Notes: a model not told the origin generated them from the letters alone. A stretch of 64,000 nt of DNA from Desmonostoc muscorum FACHB-395 (GCF_014698035.1 NZ_JACJSF010000002.1:1-64000), one strand, 5' to 3'; shown: positions 27,434-37,143, counted from the stretch's first letter. Program-made: numbers and translations.

Positions 27434-27843
27434 ACTGTTGCTTCGTCTTCAATTTCATCAGCAAAGTTTGTGGTTTTTGGCTGTAAAGCTTTACGCAACC
27501 AAGGTGGAGGATTACCTTTGAGCGTTTTCACTAGCTTGTTTAGCACTTCACTAATTTCTTCTTCTTCCGATCGCGCCTTCACTGGGGTGACACCTTTCTT
27601 GATTAACCGAGCGGCGGCACTACCACCAATTGCTGTTACATAAACAATCGTACAGTCGCCTATTGCCTGAAGTTTTGGGTTGATTTTGTCTTCGTTACCA
27701 TCTTCTTTGAGTTCGCCTTCAAAATTGAGGGTTTCTACGAAGTGATATCCCTCATCGGAAATTTCGTAAACATCAATCATTTTTGCCCATCCGAAGTGGG
27801 CATTAATATGAACTCGGTCGCTCGTCGTGAAGGCTATTTTCAT
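27430..27843 (-). CDS. nifX: FeMo-cofactor carrier protein NifX
   Basis: A 137-residue NifX: MKIAFTTSDRVHINAHFGWA with DVYEISDEGYHFVETL and TAIGGSAAARLIKKGV. NifX binds NifB-co and the VK cluster during FeMo-co synthesis. It follows nifN after about 275 bp of repeats. Confidence 0.94.
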   Translation of the reverse strand: MKIAFTTSDRVHINAHFGWAKMIDVYEISDEGYHFVETLNFEGELKEDGNEDKINPKLQAIGDCTIVYVTAIGGSAAARLIKKGVTPVKARSEEEEISEVLNKLVKTLKGNPPPWLRKALQPKTTNFADEIEDEATV

Positions 27844-27889
27844 CGTAATTCTCCTCTCTACAGTTTTGAATTTTGAATTGGAAAGAAGG

Positions 27890-28045
27890 AATTCAGGAGT
27901 CAGGAGTCAGGAGTCAGAATTCAGGAGTAATTAGAGTTTGACTGGCAAAACTAAATCTGCATATTTCTACCAGTCCTGAATCATTTGTGAAAATTTCTAT
28001 TGATTCTTTTCTCTGTGTTCTCTGCGCCTCTGCGGTTCGTTAAAA
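27890..28045. repeat. CAGGAGT heptamers and an ACCGCAGAG-family repeat before nifX
   Basis: TCAGGAGTCAGGAGTCAGGAG heptamers are followed by a copy (28010-28043) of the CTCTGCGCCTCTGCGGTTCG repeat. It fills the nifN-nifX spacer. Confidence 0.65.
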
Positions 28046-28118
28046 CAGTCATTTTCACAACTTAGATAGAAAGCATTCTGAATTCTGGATTCTGACTCCT
28101 GAATTCTTGAAGAAGAAC

Positions 28119-29456
28119 TCAAAACTCAGCGCTCACAATTCCGAACTCTTGGAACTGTTTAACTCTCGCTTCTTCTGCCTCTAAAAATAGGTTGCCAATG
28201 CCAAACAAAAGTTCCATCGTGCCTCGATAGCCAACTTTGGTAAATTGACCATTACCTAAGCGGTCATAAATGGGCAATCCTAGACGATAAAGAGGAATCG
28301 ACAGGCGTTTTGCGATCGCACCCACATTTGAGTTACCAATCAACAAATCAGAACCGCCCGCTAGACTCTCAAAGTCTTCTAAGTCGCCGATGGTGATGCT
28401 TTTTATCGGGAGTTTTTCTAGTAATGGAGATCGCGTGGTTGTCACCACTGCATGAATTTGCGCTCCCATCGATTGCAGGAAATGCACTGTTGACCACAAC
28501 AAATCTGGTTCCAGCGCTAAGGAAACTCGTTTTGCACCAAAATAAAAATGAGTGTCCAGCATCGCATCTTGCAACTGACGACGTTGGCGGCGGTATTTTT
28601 CGGGTACGCTGTTACCGCTCAGAATCGCCAATGCTTGGATAAATTCATCTACTGGTTCTAATCCTGTCACTTCGCCAAACACCTCATAAGGTGTACCAAA
28701 GCGTTCTTCGAGAATCTTGGCAGCCCCCCGCATACTTTCGCCTAATGCCAGGGTAAAGGCAGAACTACCTACTTCTCGTAGCTGTTTTAAGGTAGTTCCA
28801 CTGACTGTAACCGCACTATAATTATCCTCTAAATGTCCATCTAGAGAAGCGCCAAGGTCAGGTACAAAGATCGGCACTAATCCAAATGATGTGACTATCT
28901 CTTTGATTTCCTGTACATCCCCAGGTGTGAAAGCAGAACCCGCCAAAATCGTGACTTGTTCAGTTCTGAGTCCACCCGCGCGAGGAATTTCCTTAACTAT
29001 GCTTTCCACAGCAACAGCAAAACCATCTTGCAACGCACCTTTAAAATCTGGGGTAGGTGCAAAAACGATCGCTAAATCATTCAATTCAGGATGGCGATCG
29101 CGGATTTCCTTAAGAAAACCCTCGATATCATCTCCTCTAGTTTCCGTTAACCCAGTACTACATAAACCAATAATTTCCGGGTTAGCCTTTTCCACCAGAG
29201 TCAGAATTGCTTGCTCCACATTCTCTTCACCACCCAAAATAGTAGTGACTTCCGTCATCGCTGTGGTAGCAAGGGGAATCGCTTCCCGGAAATGCCGCAC
29301 CAGGACAACTTTAGCGAAAGCAGTACAACCTTGGGAACCGTGGAATAAAGGCATTGTCCCTTTCAATCCCAAAAAGGCTAAGGTTGCGCCCAAAGCTTGA
29401 CTTTGCTTGAGGGGATTAACTGTCAGTGCTTTGTTAGAAGCGGTAACGATCGCCAT
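28119..29456 (-). CDS. nifN: FeMo-co scaffold subunit NifN
   Basis: The 445-residue partner of NifE in the scaffold where FeMo-co is completed. It resembles NifK: VNPLKQSQALGATLAFLGLKG, HGSQGCTAFAKVVLVRHF and GLCSTGLTETRGDD. It starts at an ATG preceded by GAGGAGGTAGTTTA, a very strong ribosome binding site that is duplicated at the end of nifE. Confidence 0.95.
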   Translation of the reverse strand: MAIVTASNKALTVNPLKQSQALGATLAFLGLKGTMPLFHGSQGCTAFAKVVLVRHFREAIPLATTAMTEVTTILGGEENVEQAILTLVEKANPEIIGLCSTGLTETRGDDIEGFLKEIRDRHPELNDLAIVFAPTPDFKGALQDGFAVAVESIVKEIPRAGGLRTEQVTILAGSAFTPGDVQEIKEIVTSFGLVPIFVPDLGASLDGHLEDNYSAVTVSGTTLKQLREVGSSAFTLALGESMRGAAKILEERFGTPYEVFGEVTGLEPVDEFIQALAILSGNSVPEKYRRQRRQLQDAMLDTHFYFGAKRVSLALEPDLLWSTVHFLQSMGAQIHAVVTTTRSPLLEKLPIKSITIGDLEDFESLAGGSDLLIGNSNVGAIAKRLSIPLYRLGLPIYDRLGNGQFTKVGYRGTMELLFGIGNLFLEAEEARVKQFQEFGIVSAEF

Positions 29457-29470
29457 TAAACTACCTCCTC

Positions 29471-29607
29471 ATTTGCAAGCTCTTTACTCTGCGTTCTCTG
29501 CGCCTCTGCGGTTGAAAAATGATTTTTTTGAACCACAGAGTACGCAGAGGGCACAGAGAGAAAAAGATGAGAATTTGGTGTTGTCACCAAGGGATCTAGG
29601 AACGTTG
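29471..29607. mobile_element. Small palindromic insert at the nifE-nifN junction
   Basis: About 137 bp made of inverted CTCTGCGCCTCTGCGGTT and AACCACAGAGTACGCAGAGG sequences. It is flanked by direct copies (24 bases, one mismatch) of CGATCGCCATTAAAC.TCCTCCTC at 29447-29470 and 29608-29631, so it looks like an insertion with target duplication. Both copies contain the strong ribosome binding site and ATG of nifN. Confidence 0.7.
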
Positions 29608-29616
29608 CGATCGCCA

Positions 29617-30999
29617 TTAAACTTCCTCCTCTTCTTCCCAAGGAGCGGGTTTGCGTATTTGTTCCCAAATCGGGCTATACAGAGCTTCGTACAATTCCCG
29701 CGCCATTTCAATCATTCCCACATAACCTGCATAAGGATGATGGCGTTCTTGGTTGATATCAAGGAAAGGAATTCGAGCTTTCAAAGCTGTGTATTGGTTA
29801 CGTCCACCAGCAATCAGCATATCTGCGCGAGTGTCTTTAACCAGTTGTAGCAATTCTTGAGCGTTGCCTTTCTCCAGCATGATGCCGTCGTTGCCAATCA
29901 ACTTCTTGATTTTGGCTTTATCTTCTTCAGTACTTTTCCGAGTACTGGTAGCAACAACTTCAATGCCTAAATCTCTAGCTGCCGAAATAATCGACCAACT
30001 CTTGACACCACCTGTATACAACACAACTCGCTTACCTTTAAGTCGAGCGCGATAAGGAGCCAGTGCCAAATCTAAAGCAGCCGTTTCTTCTGCAATGAGC
30101 TTTTCTGTCCGCTCTTGTAAATCAGCGTCGCCTAATTTAGCGGCGATGTTTCGCAGACAGCGATTCATATCATCGATGCCGTAGAAAGACTCTTCAATGT
30201 AAGGGATGTTGTAACGCTCCTCCATCTTTCTCGCCATATTCAGCAACGCTCGTGAGCAGATCATGACGTTGAGCTTGGCGCGGTGGGCGTAGCGAATTTC
30301 ATTGTAGCGAGCATCGCCCGTAATTTTAGACAAAATACGGATGCCTAACTTTTCTAACAGTGGTGTTACTCCCCACATTTCACCGGCGATGTTGTATTCA
30401 CCGATTAAGTTAATATCATAGGGCGTTGTATGTTCCGGTTCTGCTGTTCCGACAACATATTCTAATAAAGCTTCACCGCCAAAACGGTTGCCGAGATTTT
30501 TACTGCCAATGAATCCTGGGGCAATGACGGGAACAACAGGAATACCAATTTTCTCAGCCGCCGCTTTGCAGACAGCATCCATATCATCGCCAATTAAGGC
30601 TGTAACGCAAGTGGCGTAGACAAATATTGCTGCTGGTTGGTAGCGCTCTTTGAGTTCCAGAATCGCTTTGTAGAGTTTCTTTTCGCCACCGAAGATGACA
30701 TCATTTTCACCCAAGTCAGTCGTAAAGCCCATTTTGTAGAGTTGCGGGCCAGACGACAGACTACCACGACTGCCCCAGGAATTACCAGCACAGGCGATCG
30801 GCCCGTGGACTAGATGCGCTGCATCTGCGATCGGCACTAGGGCAATCATTGCACCATCAAAGGCACAGCCCCCTTGAGCCGCGCCAGGTTGTGCCTGTTG
30901 AGCGCATGATTTGTTTTTCTTTTCAGTTTGTTTGTGCTGATTATGTTCGCATCCTGTCTCAGTCAGCAGCTCGTTGATTTTGCCTTGGGTGCTTTTCAT
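29617..30999 (-). CDS. nifE: FeMo-co scaffold subunit NifE
   Basis: The 460-residue NifD-like subunit of the NifEN scaffold. Cluster ligands are in [27 protein letters not shown] and [15 protein letters not shown]. The N-terminal 40 residues are hydrophilic with three cysteines (ETGCEHN, KSCAQQ, GGCAF). It ends in an acidic EEEEEV tail whose codons also form a GAGGAGGAA ribosome binding site. Confidence 0.96.
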   Translation of the reverse strand: MKSTQGKINELLTETGCEHNQHKQTEKKNKSCAQQAQPGAAQGGCAFDGAMIALVPIADAAHLVHGPIACAGNSWGSRGSLSSGPQLYKMGFTTDLGENDVIFGGEKKLYKAILELKERYQPAAIFVYATCVTALIGDDMDAVCKAAAEKIGIPVVPVIAPGFIGSKNLGNRFGGEALLEYVVGTAEPEHTTPYDINLIGEYNIAGEMWGVTPLLEKLGIRILSKITGDARYNEIRYAHRAKLNVMICSRALLNMARKMEERYNIPYIEESFYGIDDMNRCLRNIAAKLGDADLQERTEKLIAEETAALDLALAPYRARLKGKRVVLYTGGVKSWSIISAARDLGIEVVATSTRKSTEEDKAKIKKLIGNDGIMLEKGNAQELLQLVKDTRADMLIAGGRNQYTALKARIPFLDINQERHHPYAGYVGMIEMARELYEALYSPIWEQIRKPAPWEEEEEV

Positions 31000-31017
31000 C
31001 TCTCTTCTCTTAATTGT

Positions 31018-31134
31018 TAATTGTCCTTTGTCATTTGTCCTTTGTCATTTGTCCTTTGAATAATTAACAACTAATGACCAATGACCAATGACCAATGACT
31101 AATGACTAATGACCAATGACCAATGACTAACAAA
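31018..31134. repeat. Long STRR block between nifE and the Mo-nitrogenase-associated gene
   Basis: TTGTCCTTTGTCATTTGTCC units on one side and more than eight ACCAATGACCAATGACTAAT heptamers on the other. This is the longest heptamer run in the window. Confidence 0.8.
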
Positions 31135-31474
31135 TGTATCTTGTGACATCCTCTCCACATACATCAGCGAGGTAAGATAGAGCGCGGAAACGCAATCCTA
31201 CAAATTCGTCATATAAAGGATTGAGTTTACATAGTGGTGGGATATCAATAGTCTTCCCAAATAATTTAATTTGTCGCTCAAAGGGACAACAACAAGGAAT
31301 TGTTTGGCAAATTAGATGAGCGAAGCGATTATTTTTAACCTGAATTCCATCTACCACACGGCGCAACGGATTAAGAAGATTGTGGAACCATCCTGGTTTT
31401 TTCTGGTTAGGTGGATGGTAATTAGGATGAGGATGAGTGTGAGTATGTTCGTGAGTGTGATTGATGGTTTCCAT
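31127..31474 (-). CDS. Mo-dependent nitrogenase C-terminal-domain protein
   Basis: A 115-residue protein found between nifK and nifE in heterocystous strains. The N-terminus is histidine-rich (HTHEHTHTHPHPNYH), and the C-terminal part has CQTIPCCCPFERQIK and IPPLCKLNPLYDEFVGLRFR. The family name comes from this linkage; the function is unknown. The His and Cys clusters suggest metal binding. Confidence 0.85.
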   Translation of the reverse strand: METINHTHEHTHTHPHPNYHPPNQKKPGWFHNLLNPLRRVVDGIQVKNNRFAHLICQTIPCCCPFERQIKLFGKTIDIPPLCKLNPLYDEFVGLRFRALSYLADVCGEDVTRYIC

Positions 31475-31632
31475 TGATCAATTCCTTGGGTAAATGCTAT
31501 CAAGAAAAAGGGGAGTTGGGGATGGGAATTGGGGATTGGGTATTGGGTTTGGATATTTCCCTATTCCCTATTCCCTATTCCCTACTCCCCTTCTTTACCC
31601 TTTAATTAACACGTTGTGTTTCTACGCAATTT

Positions 31633-33168
31633 CTAACGAATCAAGTCGTAGGAAATATCTGTCTTAGAAGGAATGTTGGTGTTGCGATCGATTTCTTCAA
31701 ACAGGGTGTTTACAGTCCAGTTGAGGAGGTTGATCACACCTTGATAACCAATGGTGGCATAGCGGTGTAGGTGGTGGCGATCCATGATGGGGTAGCCGAT
31801 TCTCACGAGGGGAATCTTGGTGTCGCGCCACAGGTACTTACCGTATGTGTTACCAACTAAGAAGTCTACTGGTTCGGTGAACAACAATGAACGCATGTGC
31901 CACAAGTCCTTACCAGGCCAAACAGTTGCATGTTGACCGAAGGGGCTAGAAGCAAGCAGTTCTTTCATTTCTGCTTCAAATACTTCGTTGCTGTTGTGAA
32001 CCAAGATATGCACAGGTTCAGCACCCATTTCTAGCATAAAGCCAACTACGCTGTATACTAAATCTGGTTCGCCGTAGATAGCGAAGCGCTTGCCGTGAAT
32101 CCATGAGTGAGAGTCAGTCATGGCATCAACTGCACGACCGCGTTCGATTTCCAATTCTTCAGGAATGGGGATACCACTCAATTCGCTGAGTTTCATCAAG
32201 AACTCATCAGTACCCTTAATGCCCCAAGGACGGGAAACTGAGGTTGGTTGCTTCCATTCTTTTTCGATGTACTCGCGGGTTTTGGGTGTAGAGTGTGCTT
32301 GCAGTGCGATCGTAGCTTTCGCATTGATTGAATCTGCTGCATCTTCTAGCTTTGTTCCACCTGGGTACATATCGAATTCACCTGTGTTTGGTGAATCGAG
32401 GTAGTCGCTGTTGTCGGCTAGAATTGTGTAGTCAAAGCCGAACAAAGAAGCAATCCGCTTGATTTCGCGGTTGTTACCTACGTAGGTGTCAAAACCTGGG
32501 ATGAAGTTGATTTTACCATTGCTGGTTTCTTTCTTATGACCTGCGGTCAAGTTAGAAAGAATTCCCTTCATCATGTTGTCGTAACCAGTGATATGGGAAC
32601 CGACAAAGCTAGGGGTGTGAGCGTAGGGTACTGGGAAATCTTGAGGAACTGAACCAGCTTGCTTAGAGTTGTTGATGAAGGCTTGTAAGTCATCACCAAT
32701 TACTTCTGCCATACAGGTGGTGCAGACAGCAATCATCTTAGGCTTGTACAGTTGGTAAGAGTTCGCCAACCCGTCAATCATGTTTTGCAGACCACCAAAC
32801 ACGGCTGCATCTTCAGTCATTGAAGAAGATACACCAGAGAATGGTTCTTTGTAGTGACGGGTTAAGTGGGTGCGGAAGTAAGCAACGCAACCTTGAGAAC
32901 CTTGAACGAAAGGTAGAGTACCTTCAAAACCAACAGCAGCAAAAATTGCTCCTAGTGGTTGACAGCCTTTAGCAGGGTTAACGGTTAAAGCTTCACGAGC
33001 GAAGTTCTTTTCACGATAATCCCAACCCTTTGTCCACTCTGAAACCCGTTTTACTTCTTCGGGATCGTGACCATTTTCAAACTGCTTTTTGTTTTCAAAT
33101 AGCTGTTGGTACTCAGGTTGGTGGAATAACTCGACGTGATCTTGAATTTTTTCTGGATTCTGAGGCAT
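31633..33168 (-). CDS. nifK: Nitrogenase MoFe protein beta subunit NifK
   Basis: The 511-residue beta subunit, which shares the P-cluster with NifD. P-cluster ligands are in NPAKGCQPLGA, GSQGCVAYFRTH and AVCTTCMAEVIGDD. A start at MPQNPEKIQDHVELFHQ matches cyanobacterial NifK. The gene follows the nifD 3' piece by about 200 bp and would be transcribed with nifHD only after excision of the element. Confidence 0.97.
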   Translation of the reverse strand: MPQNPEKIQDHVELFHQPEYQQLFENKKQFENGHDPEEVKRVSEWTKGWDYREKNFAREALTVNPAKGCQPLGAIFAAVGFEGTLPFVQGSQGCVAYFRTHLTRHYKEPFSGVSSSMTEDAAVFGGLQNMIDGLANSYQLYKPKMIAVCTTCMAEVIGDDLQAFINNSKQAGSVPQDFPVPYAHTPSFVGSHITGYDNMMKGILSNLTAGHKKETSNGKINFIPGFDTYVGNNREIKRIASLFGFDYTILADNSDYLDSPNTGEFDMYPGGTKLEDAADSINAKATIALQAHSTPKTREYIEKEWKQPTSVSRPWGIKGTDEFLMKLSELSGIPIPEELEIERGRAVDAMTDSHSWIHGKRFAIYGEPDLVYSVVGFMLEMGAEPVHILVHNSNEVFEAEMKELLASSPFGQHATVWPGKDLWHMRSLLFTEPVDFLVGNTYGKYLWRDTKIPLVRIGYPIMDRHHLHRYATIGYQGVINLLNWTVNTLFEEIDRNTNIPSKTDISYDLIR

Positions 33169-33318
33169 TTCTTCTGGACTCCAAGGTTACTGAATTCTTT
33201 TACTGATTGAGGCGCGAGTGGGGAGTAGGGAGGTGGGAATATGATTCAAAATTCAAAATGCAAAAATCAAAATAAATTTTTAATCTTTCAATTTTGAATT
33301 TTGGATTCCCAACTTCCC

Positions 33319-33338
33319 CCTGGGGTTTTAGCCCCAGG
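33319..33338. repeat. CCTGGGG hairpin in the nifD-nifK spacer
   Basis: CCTGGGG and CCCCAGG form a 7-bp stem with a short loop, beside AATTCAAAAT-type inverted sequence (33245-33306). In the nifHDK transcript it would be an intergenic stem. Confidence 0.5.
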
Positions 33339-33369
33339 TTATCCTTACTTATCTCACTCTCCCATTTCC

Positions 33370-33529
33370 CTAAACGGCAGCCTTAGCCTTAGCTTCAGCC
33401 TTCTTAGCCTGAGCTTTTTCATTCCAAGGAGCGCCAATTAATCCCCAGGTTGGGCTGTTGAGTGCTAAGTCCATGTCACGTGCAAAGATGGCAAAGCCGT
33501 CATAACCGTGATAAGGGCCGGAGTAATCC
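33370..33529 (-). CDS. nifD: 3' part of nifD (49 C-terminal codons), separated by the element
   Basis: After the 11-bp core the frame reads [20 protein letters not shown] and on to [15 protein letters not shown], then TAG at 33372-33370. This is the missing C-terminus of NifD. It has no start of its own and is meaningful only after recombination with the core at 59588-59598, which restores [12 protein letters not shown] in frame. Confidence 0.95.
33519..33529. other. Element attachment core, nifK side (11 bp)
   Basis: CGGAGTAATCC, complement GGATTACTCCG, the known XisA core of the nifD element. The identical 11 bases occur at 59588-59598; the bases just outside differ, so the repeat is exactly 11 bp. 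Confidence 0.95.
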
Positions 33530-33647
33530 TTTTTGTGGTTTAATTCTTTTCAATAGCCTAATGTTTGCAGTAAACAGTGTCTGTTCTAAACATTGTTCGC
33601 TGATAACACATTTATTTTTAGGCTAAATATAGGCTAAAAACACAGCG

Positions 33648-35066
33648 ATGCATAATCAGGGTCAAGACAAGTATCAACAAGCTTTTGCAGACTTAGAGCC
33701 TGTTTCATCTACCGATGGCAGTTTTCTTGGCTCAAGTCTGCAAGCACAGCAGCAAAAAGAACACATGAGAACGAAAGTACTACTAGAATTAGAGAAAGTT
33801 AATCTGCGTTTGAAGTCTGCAAAGGCAAAGGTGACAATTAGAGAATCGAATGGAAGTCTGCAATTACGGGCGACGTTACCAATTAAACCTGGAGACAAAG
33901 ATAGTAATGGTACTGGGAGAAAGCAATACAATCTCAGTTTAAATATTCCCTCTAACTTAGATGGACTCAAAACGGCTGAGGAAGAAGCCTATGAATTAGG
34001 GAAGTTAATCGCTCGTAAAACGTTTGAATGGAATGATAAATATTTAGGTAATGAGGCAATTAAAAAAGAATTTAAGACTATAGGAGAATTACTCGAACAA
34101 TTTGAGAGTGAGTATTTTAAAACTCATAAACGAACTACTAAAAGCGAACATACTTTTTTTTATTACTTTTCCCGAACTAAACGATTTACGAATCCTAAAG
34201 ATTTAGCGATCGCTGGAAATCTAATAAGTTCAATTGAACAAATCGATAAGGAATGGGCTAAGTATAATGCAGCTAGAGCGATCGCAGCATTTTGCATGAC
34301 ATTCAATATCGAAATTGATTTATCTAAATATTCCAAAATGCCGGAGAATAATTCCCGCAATATACCTACAGATGCGGAAATATATGATGGAATTGTCAAG
34401 TTTGAAGATTACCTAAATAATAGAGGTAATCAAGTTAATCAAAATCTTCAAGATAGCTGGCAACTTTGGCGCTGGACGTATGGAATGTTAGCAGTTTTTG
34501 GTTTACGTCCACGAGAACTTTTTATTAATCCTGATATTGATTGGTGGTTGAGTCAAGAAAATATAGATTTGACATGGAAAGTTCATAAGGATTCTAAGAC
34601 TGGTGAGAGACAAGCATTGCCATTACATCGGCAATGGATTGAGGATTTTGATTTGAGAAATCCGAAGTATTTAGAGATGTTGGGGAGTGCGATCGCTAAA
34701 AAAGATAACACTAATCATGCGGAGATAACGGCGTTAACACAGCGAGTTAGTTGGTGGTTTCGCAAGATAGGATTGGATTTTAAACCTTATGATTTACGTC
34801 ACGCTTGGGCAATTCGGGCGCATATTTTGGGAATACCAATTAAAGCGGCGGCGGATAATTTAGGGCATAGTGTGCAGGTTCATACCCAAACTTATCAGCG
34901 TTGGTTTTCACTAGATATGCGGAAGTTGGCAATTAATCAAGCTTTGAGTAAGAGGAATGAAGTTGAGTTGATTAGGGAGGAGAATGCTAAGTTAAGGATG
35001 GAGAATGATAAGTTGAGATTGGAGATTGAGAAGTTGAAGATGGAAATAGTTTATAAGCAAAGTTGA
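33648..35066 (+). CDS. xisA: nifD-element site-specific recombinase XisA
   Basis: A 472-residue tyrosine recombinase that excises the element in differentiating heterocysts. The catalytic region is seen in FGLRPRELF, PYDLRHAWAIRAH, NLGHSVQ and the nucleophile Tyr416 in THTQTYQRWF-like HTQTYQRWF. The C-terminus is a coiled coil (ENAKLRMENDKLRLEIEKLK). The ATG lies 119 bp inside the nearby core, facing into the element. Length equals that of known XisA. Confidence 0.96.
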   Translation: MHNQGQDKYQQAFADLEPVSSTDGSFLGSSLQAQQQKEHMRTKVLLELEKVNLRLKSAKAKVTIRESNGSLQLRATLPIKPGDKDSNGTGRKQYNLSLNIPSNLDGLKTAEEEAYELGKLIARKTFEWNDKYLGNEAIKKEFKTIGELLEQFESEYFKTHKRTTKSEHTFFYYFSRTKRFTNPKDLAIAGNLISSIEQIDKEWAKYNAARAIAAFCMTFNIEIDLSKYSKMPENNSRNIPTDAEIYDGIVKFEDYLNNRGNQVNQNLQDSWQLWRWTYGMLAVFGLRPRELFINPDIDWWLSQENIDLTWKVHKDSKTGERQALPLHRQWIEDFDLRNPKYLEMLGSAIAKKDNTNHAEITALTQRVSWWFRKIGLDFKPYDLRHAWAIRAHILGIPIKAAADNLGHSVQVHTQTYQRWFSLDMRKLAINQALSKRNEVELIREENAKLRMENDKLRLEIEKLKMEIVYKQS

Positions 35067-35139
35067 ATTTACTGACAAATAATACCAGCTTTAGATAATT
35101 TGCTATGATTTATAGGTGAGAAATCATCAGTTAAAAGCT

Positions 35140-35403
35140 ATGGCATTAGAAATTCTGAACCAAATACTTAAGCAGATTGAAACACTTGAACTAAAAGAGC
35201 TTCAGCAGCTTAATCAGACAATTGAAAAGTATCTTGCTGATAATGAAGAAACTCTTAAGCAAGCAGCATTTCATCAAGCCCTGATCGATTCTGGGTTAGT
35301 AAAACAGATTAAACATCCTACTTACGAGTCATTAACTGAGCGACGACTAATTCATGCTGAAGGAAAGCCTATTTCTGAAAGTATCATTGAGGAACGTCGT
35401 TAG
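35140..35403 (+). CDS. Antitoxin-like protein paired with a PIN toxin
   Basis: An 87-residue helical protein starting MALEILNQILKQIETLE, ending in SESIIEERR. It ends one base before the toxin ATG (TAGATG), so the two are translated together. The family is not clear, but size, acidity and pairing suggest an antitoxin. A GTG eight codons upstream is an alternative start. Confidence 0.72.
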   Translation: MALEILNQILKQIETLELKELQQLNQTIEKYLADNEETLKQAAFHQALIDSGLVKQIKHPTYESLTERRLIHAEGKPISESIIEERR

Positions 35404-35868
35404 ATGGCAGTTTATTTTCTAGACAGTAGCGCATTAGTTAAACGTTATATTAGCGAAACTGGATCAGTTTGGGTTTTGGGGCTATTTGATCCGGCTCTGA
35501 ACAATGAGGTATTTATTGCTGCAATAACTGGTGTGGAAATTATAGCGGCAATTACCAGGCGATCGCGCAGTGGAAGTATTAGCATTACAGATGCGACAAT
35601 AACACGCAATCTGTTCAAAAAAGATTTACAGAAAGACTATCAAATTGTTGAAATCACAGAAAATATTATTAATTCTGGAATGATATTATCTGAAACTTAT
35701 GGTTTAAGAGGTTATGATGCTATCCAACTAGCAGTAGGTCGTGTAGTCAACACCATTTCCATTGCTAATGGATTACCTTCTATTACCTTTGTGTCCGCAG
35801 ATAATGAGTTGAATGCAGCAGTTGTAAGTGAGGGATTAATGATTGAAAACCCTAATAGTCATCCATAA
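35404..35868 (+). CDS. PIN-domain toxin (VapC-like)
   Basis: A 154-residue PIN protein: MAVYFLDSSALVKRYISETG, an internal ITGVEIIAAITRR and LRGYDAIQLAVG, FVSADNELNAAV near the end. These are the four acidic positions of the nuclease. It forms a toxin-antitoxin pair with the preceding gene and may help retain the element in vegetative cells. Confidence 0.87.
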   Translation: MAVYFLDSSALVKRYISETGSVWVLGLFDPALNNEVFIAAITGVEIIAAITRRSRSGSISITDATITRNLFKKDLQKDYQIVEITENIINSGMILSETYGLRGYDAIQLAVGRVVNTISIANGLPSITFVSADNELNAAVVSEGLMIENPNSHP

Positions 35869-36031
35869 TGCAGACTCACTTGTGATATTTACTACTGAGG
35901 ATGTAGTGCATTGCACTGTGCGACAATGCGCCATACTAGCTAAGTGCATTTGACTAGGTTTGATATAATTACTGATGCCAGTCAGCTATCTTAAGTTTAA
36001 GCTTTAATAAATTCCAACAAAATTATAAACT

Positions 36032-36454
36032 ATGCAAGAAGATGATTTAGAAGAATTACGTAAAGGATTTCTTGAAGCTATTGCTGCTCATAAGTTCATA
36101 GAGTTAAAGCTTGGCAGTGACCGAAGTAATGAAATTAATAAGCTGAAGCAACAGTGGAGAAGAATCAAACAAATCTTTACTTATATTCCAAATTTGGATA
36201 TGGAACCAAATCCCATTAGCTCTAAATACCAAGATGTTGAGTTGCAATTACTCAAACTTCAAAGGGAATTAGAATCTACCACAACCCAACTTCTGGAGCA
36301 GCAGAAAATAACCAACAATCTTATTAAGCAAAATTCTATGGCTTTAAAATAAATTAAAGAATTAACTAATTTTGTTAATATACCTTCTAATTTAGAGCAG
36401 ATAGATTATTCAGATTTAGACATTTTAAAAAACCTGATTAATGAATTATATTGA
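36032..36454 (+). pseudogene. Small coiled-coil protein with an in-frame TAA
   Basis: The first open part (36032-36352) codes for 106 residues rich in coiled coil (LELKLGS, QLLKLQRELESTTTQLLEQQ). The TAA at 36350-36352 is followed in the same frame by 33 more codons (IKELTNFVNIPSNLEQIDYS...) before TGA at 36452-36454. The frame continues in the same style, so the stop may be a nonsense mutation. Function unknown. Confidence 0.5.
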
Positions 36455-36468
36455 TTTTCAATACAAAG

Positions 36469-37143
36469 ATGAGTGATGATGAACTGATCAAAGCACTGGA
36501 GGCTGCGAATGGTGGAAGAAAGCCTTCACCATTTGGCTCACTTGAATTTAAAATTCTAGGATCTCCGGTGTCTATTCAAGCAAAAAAAGCGGCAAGGGAC
36601 GAGTACGTTACTCGCATAAAGTCTTCATTTGGAAAAATTGATTACTTCTTGATTGGTGATATTCATTTAGAGTTTTGCTGGTACATATCAGCCAAGAGTC
36701 GTTACGAGACTGATGCAAACTCTGATCTTGATAATGCTTTGAAGCCAACGATAGATGCGCTAACTGGTCTTGACGGACTATTCATCGACGATTGCCAAGT
36801 TAGAAGTCTTCATGTCGCTTGGTCACACTCGATGTCTGGGACTGAATATATTAATGTCAGAATAGATTTTACGCCAGACGAGTGGTGTTGCCGTGATGAT
36901 ATCATATTCATCGATATCGGACAGGGGCTGTGTGTATTAGCACCTAAACTTTTGCCAACAGAAGGAAAACAGCTATGGACAAGTATGTTGAAGACTATGG
37001 CTATTTCAAAAGACGCATTGCTTTCTTTTGGAGTATCTTATCCAAGCGTTGCCAGCTTGCTTGGAGTACCAAGACCTTTTCATAGAACTAGGGTTAGAGG
37101 GTTTGAGGTCGTAACTCTAAATGAGTATGCAAATAACAGCTAA
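36469..37143 (+). CDS. RusA-like endonuclease-fold protein
   Basis: A 224-residue protein from MSDDELIKALEAANGG. The middle has DANSDLDNALKPTIDALTGL and GLFIDDCQVRSLHVAW, the DLDN...KP..DAL and DD.QV pattern of RusA Holliday-junction resolvases. The C-terminal 90 residues are unrelated to RusA and unrecognised. RusA proteins cut four-way junctions and are common in prophages, so this may be a phage relic in the element. Confidence 0.75.
   Translation: MSDDELIKALEAANGGRKPSPFGSLEFKILGSPVSIQAKKAARDEYVTRIKSSFGKIDYFLIGDIHLEFCWYISAKSRYETDANSDLDNALKPTIDALTGLDGLFIDDCQVRSLHVAWSHSMSGTEYINVRIDFTPDEWCCRDDIIFIDIGQGLCVLAPKLLPTEGKQLWTSMLKTMAISKDALLSFGVSYPSVASLLGVPRPFHRTRVRGFEVVTLNEYANNS

Noticed and set aside
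29456-29668. 70-codon frame from the decoy ATG after nifE
   Set aside because: It begins in the duplicated nifN start but reads only into the palindromic insert.
29407-29850. Plus-strand open frame across the nifE-nifN junction
   Set aside because: It is antisense to nifE and nifN and includes the palindromic insert.
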